From: Neorhizobium sp. NCHU2750
Lineage (GTDB): Bacteria > Pseudomonadota > Alphaproteobacteria > Rhizobiales > Rhizobiaceae
Direction: 5' to 3'
Length of the DNA stretch: 64,000 bases
Assembly (NCBI RefSeq): GCF_003597675.1
Contig: NZ_CP030828.1
Coordinates: 186,001 to 250,000 of the forward strand
The position numbers and the translations under genes are program-made. The notes under the pieces were generated by a model that worked only from the letters and a program-made list of their open reading frames with translations, made no database searches and was not told where the DNA came from. Below are positions 62,347-64,000 of the stretch, one piece after another; the stretch's first letter is position 1; every line of letters begins with the position of its first letter.

Positions 62347-64000
62347 GACCGGGTCTGGCATTTCCTTCTTCGCAGGTGCAAGATAGCGGCATCAAGGCGC
62401 TCCACGCGTCGTTCCGCACCTCGGATGAAGGGATGAATGTCAGGCAGTTCATAGCCGAATCCTATCCCAGCGATACTCGCGCCGATATGTGGCGCGAGGT
62501 GCTGGCGGAGCTTCATCTTCATTCGATCGGTCCCGACGGCGAGACGGGGCGATATTCCAGCGCGATCCTGCGCGGCGACCGTCAAAGTGGCATTCTCGCC
62601 CGCCTCGTAGCCAGTTCTCAAACGCTGTCATCCATTCCGCAACGTTCCCGTATGCTGTTGGGCATTGTGCCGCTCGACACGGAAGTCGATGTCGCCGGCG
62701 ACGGTTTCAATCTCAAGGTCGACAGCGGAGCGCTGGTCGTGGTGCAGATGGACCGGCCGTGGGAGATGAGAATCTCGGGCAATAATCGAATCCTTGTCTT
62801 TGGTCTTTCCGATGCAGCCATGCAGCGGCGCGGCGCCGGATGGACACCATTTGCCGACCCTCGCTGCTATCCTTCGAAGGGACTGGCATCGGTTTTTATC
62901 CGTGCGGTAGAAAGCGCTGCGGCGGAAATGGAAGCCTTTTCAGACGCCGAGTGGCAGTCGTTCGAGCAGTTCATCGCAGATCTTTTCGTCACCATGATCG
63001 TCGAGACGGAAGCATCCGAGATGCGCTCGACGCCAAGCCTTGCGGCACTGTTCAACCGGATCACGGTAGCGATCGAAAAGCGACTGCATGATCCCGATTT
63101 GTCATCGGCCAAGGTCGCGCGGGTGGAGGGGATCTCCGAACGCTATCTGCAGAAATTGTTCGAGCAGAACGGAGAGAGTTTCACCCATTATCTGCGCGAG
63201 CGCCGCCTGCAACGCGCCCGCACGGCGTTGGTGACTTCGGCGGAAATCAGGCTTCCGGTTGCCGATGTCGCCTATAGCTGCGGTTTCAGCGATGCGGCGA
63301 ACTTTAACCGTGTGTTCAAGGAGCGCTTCGGCTTGCCACCGGGCGCGTTCCGCAATCGTCATCTTGAGAGCCAGATTGACGGCATCAACCCGGAACAACG
63401 CGGGTGGCCCGTGAAGGCTCTTGCCACGAAGAAGCAGCCCATGCGTAACGGGCTGGATGATGGCCGCAGGCGAGATGAGTGGGTTGCATCTCCGGCAGCT
63501 CGCGCCATCAGCGCCCACCACAAGCTCGGGATCGACGCCTCGAATGTTCACTGGGGGTATTTCAGCCGATCGTTGGAGCCGGTGCTGGAGATCAATTCCG
63601 GCGACACCGTGGAGATCGAGACGCTCAGCCAGCACGGCTCCGATGCGCCGGAACTGATGATTGCCGGTGATGCCGCGGCCGAGGAGGTGTTTCATTGGAC
63701 GAAGGACCGCAAGTCTGTCGATCGCCGTGGCGCGGGGCCGGTTGATGCGTCGATTTTCGGGCGTGGCGCCGGCGAGGGGTTCGGCGTGCATATCTGCACC
63801 GGCCCGATCTATGTGAACAATGCCGAGCCGGGCGACGTCATTGAGGTTCATATCGAGGATATGTTGCCGCGGCCGTGTCGTGGGCCGGGCTATGAAGGGC
63901 GATATTTCGGCAGCAATGTCGCGGCCTGGTGGGGGTATCACTACGGTGAATTGTTGAGCGAGCCGAAGCCGCGCGAGAACATCACGATATACGAGGTCTT
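62337..64000 (+). CDS. AraC family regulator fused to acetamidase/formamidase domain (3' end cut by window edge)
   Basis: One uninterrupted frame of at least 554 codons. Residues 1-225: N-terminal domain of the AraC-binding type seen in many AraC/XylS regulators (DMWREVLAELHLHSIG, then VPLDTEVDVAGDGFNL). Residues 233-342: AraC DNA-binding domain with two helix-turn-helices (VARVEGISERYLQKLFEQNG; VADVAYSCGFSDAANFNRVF, FKERFGLPPGAFR). Residues 343-395: linker without recognised motif. Residues 396-554 and beyond: acetamidase/formamidase domain (NVHWGYFSRSLEPVL, VFHWTKDRKSVDRRGAGP, GAGEGFGVHICTGPIYV, YFGSNVAAWWGYHYGEL), clearly paralogous to 61105-62346. The start at 62337 overlaps the upstream amidase by 10 bp and has a weak ribosome site. 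An internal ATG at 63441 could give a separate amidase. It may regulate the operon and sense its amide. Confidence 0.85.
   Translation, partial: MLLRPGLAFPSSQVQDSGIKALHASFRTSDEGMNVRQFIAESYPSDTRADMWREVLAELHLHSIGPDGETGRYSSAILRGDRQSGILARLVASSQTLSSIPQRSRMLLGIVPLDTEVDVAGDGFNLKVDSGALVVVQMDRPWEMRISGNNRILVFGLSDAAMQRRGAGWTPFADPRCYPSKGLASVFIRAVESAAAEMEAFSDAEWQSFEQFIADLFVTMIVETEASEMRSTPSLAALFNRITVAIEKRLHDPDLSSAKVARVEGISERYLQKLFEQNGESFTHYLRERRLQRARTALVTSAEIRLPVADVAYSCGFSDAANFNRVFKERFGLPPGAFRNRHLESQIDGINPEQRGWPVKALATKKQPMRNGLDDGRRRDEWVASPAARAISAHHKLGIDASNVHWGYFSRSLEPVLEINSGDTVEIETLSQHGSDAPELMIAGDAAAEEVFHWTKDRKSVDRRGAGPVDASIFGRGAGEGFGVHICTGPIYVNNAEPGDVIEVHIEDMLPRPCRGPGYEGRYFGSNVAAWWGYHYGELLSEPKPRENITIYEV

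Noticed and set aside
63102..63941. 279-codon minus-strand frame at the right end
   Set aside because: Antisense of the AraC-amidase frame, which carries clear motifs of two families.
1..64000. CRISPR arrays, rRNA or tRNA genes, plasmid replication genes
   Set aside because: Looked for by eye; no regularly spaced repeats, no rRNA-like stretch, no convincing cloverleaf and no RepABC-type gene were seen. A tRNA scan was not possible here.

Overview
The window is gene-dense, GC-rich DNA with good Shine-Dalgarno sites, many 4-bp ATGA/GTGA overlaps, and almost only ABC/TRAP/MFS uptake systems, small-molecule enzymes and GntR/LysR/AraC regulators. This fits an alphaproteobacterium of the Rhizobiales (Rhizobium/Agrobacterium/Neorhizobium type), probably an accessory catabolic region of a large replicon. 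That placement is inference: no rRNA, tRNA or replication gene was seen.

Layout. (A) 1-10613: organic-acid cluster with two decarboxylating-dehydrogenase paralogues, a fluoroacetate-dehalogenase-like hydrolase, an AbrB-type membrane protein, an MmgE/PrpD protein, an FCD GntR regulator and an Fbp-type ABC transporter. Copies of a TTGTCAACAA-type operator stand before three of its transcription units. (B) 11058-14503: two exported type-B carboxylesterases. (C) 14604-20055: enolase-superfamily enzyme, MFS, HD-domain protein and MFS, with a divergent LysR. (D) 20682-31601: a ten-gene minus-strand operon led by an atypical GntR gene, with a complete oligopeptide ABC transporter, two paralogous binding proteins, an SDR, a polysaccharide-deacetylase-like protein and a leaderless gamma-glutamyltransferase. 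(E) 31602-35038: a scar zone with an IS3-family element (3-bp target duplication) inside an already decayed GntR gene, a frameshifted tyrosine-recombinase remnant and a perfect 21-bp palindrome. (F) 35039-42646: a TRAP transporter operon with a secreted yellow/MRJP-like protein, a 2-hydroxyacid dehydrogenase, an RraA/HMG-aldolase-like protein and a sugar kinase, next to a GntR gene with a 15-bp inverted-repeat operator. (G) 43191-53060: LysR plus a hydantoinase/oxoprolinase pair and a peptide-type ABC transporter. (H) 53280-58022: a long-form aconitase B gene and a membrane diguanylate cyclase. (I) 58474-64000: an amino-acid-type ABC transporter, an acetamidase/formamidase, and a continuous ORF joining an AraC-type regulator to a second acetamidase/formamidase domain, cut by the window edge.

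How the parts work together. Each block pairs one importer with a few enzymes and its own regulator, so the region reads as a set of separate carbon/nitrogen scavenging modules. The AraC-amidase fusion is the most unusual coding feature: the enzyme-like domain could act as the effector sensor of the regulator, next to a stand-alone paralogue that would be the working enzyme. This is inference from domain order and synteny.
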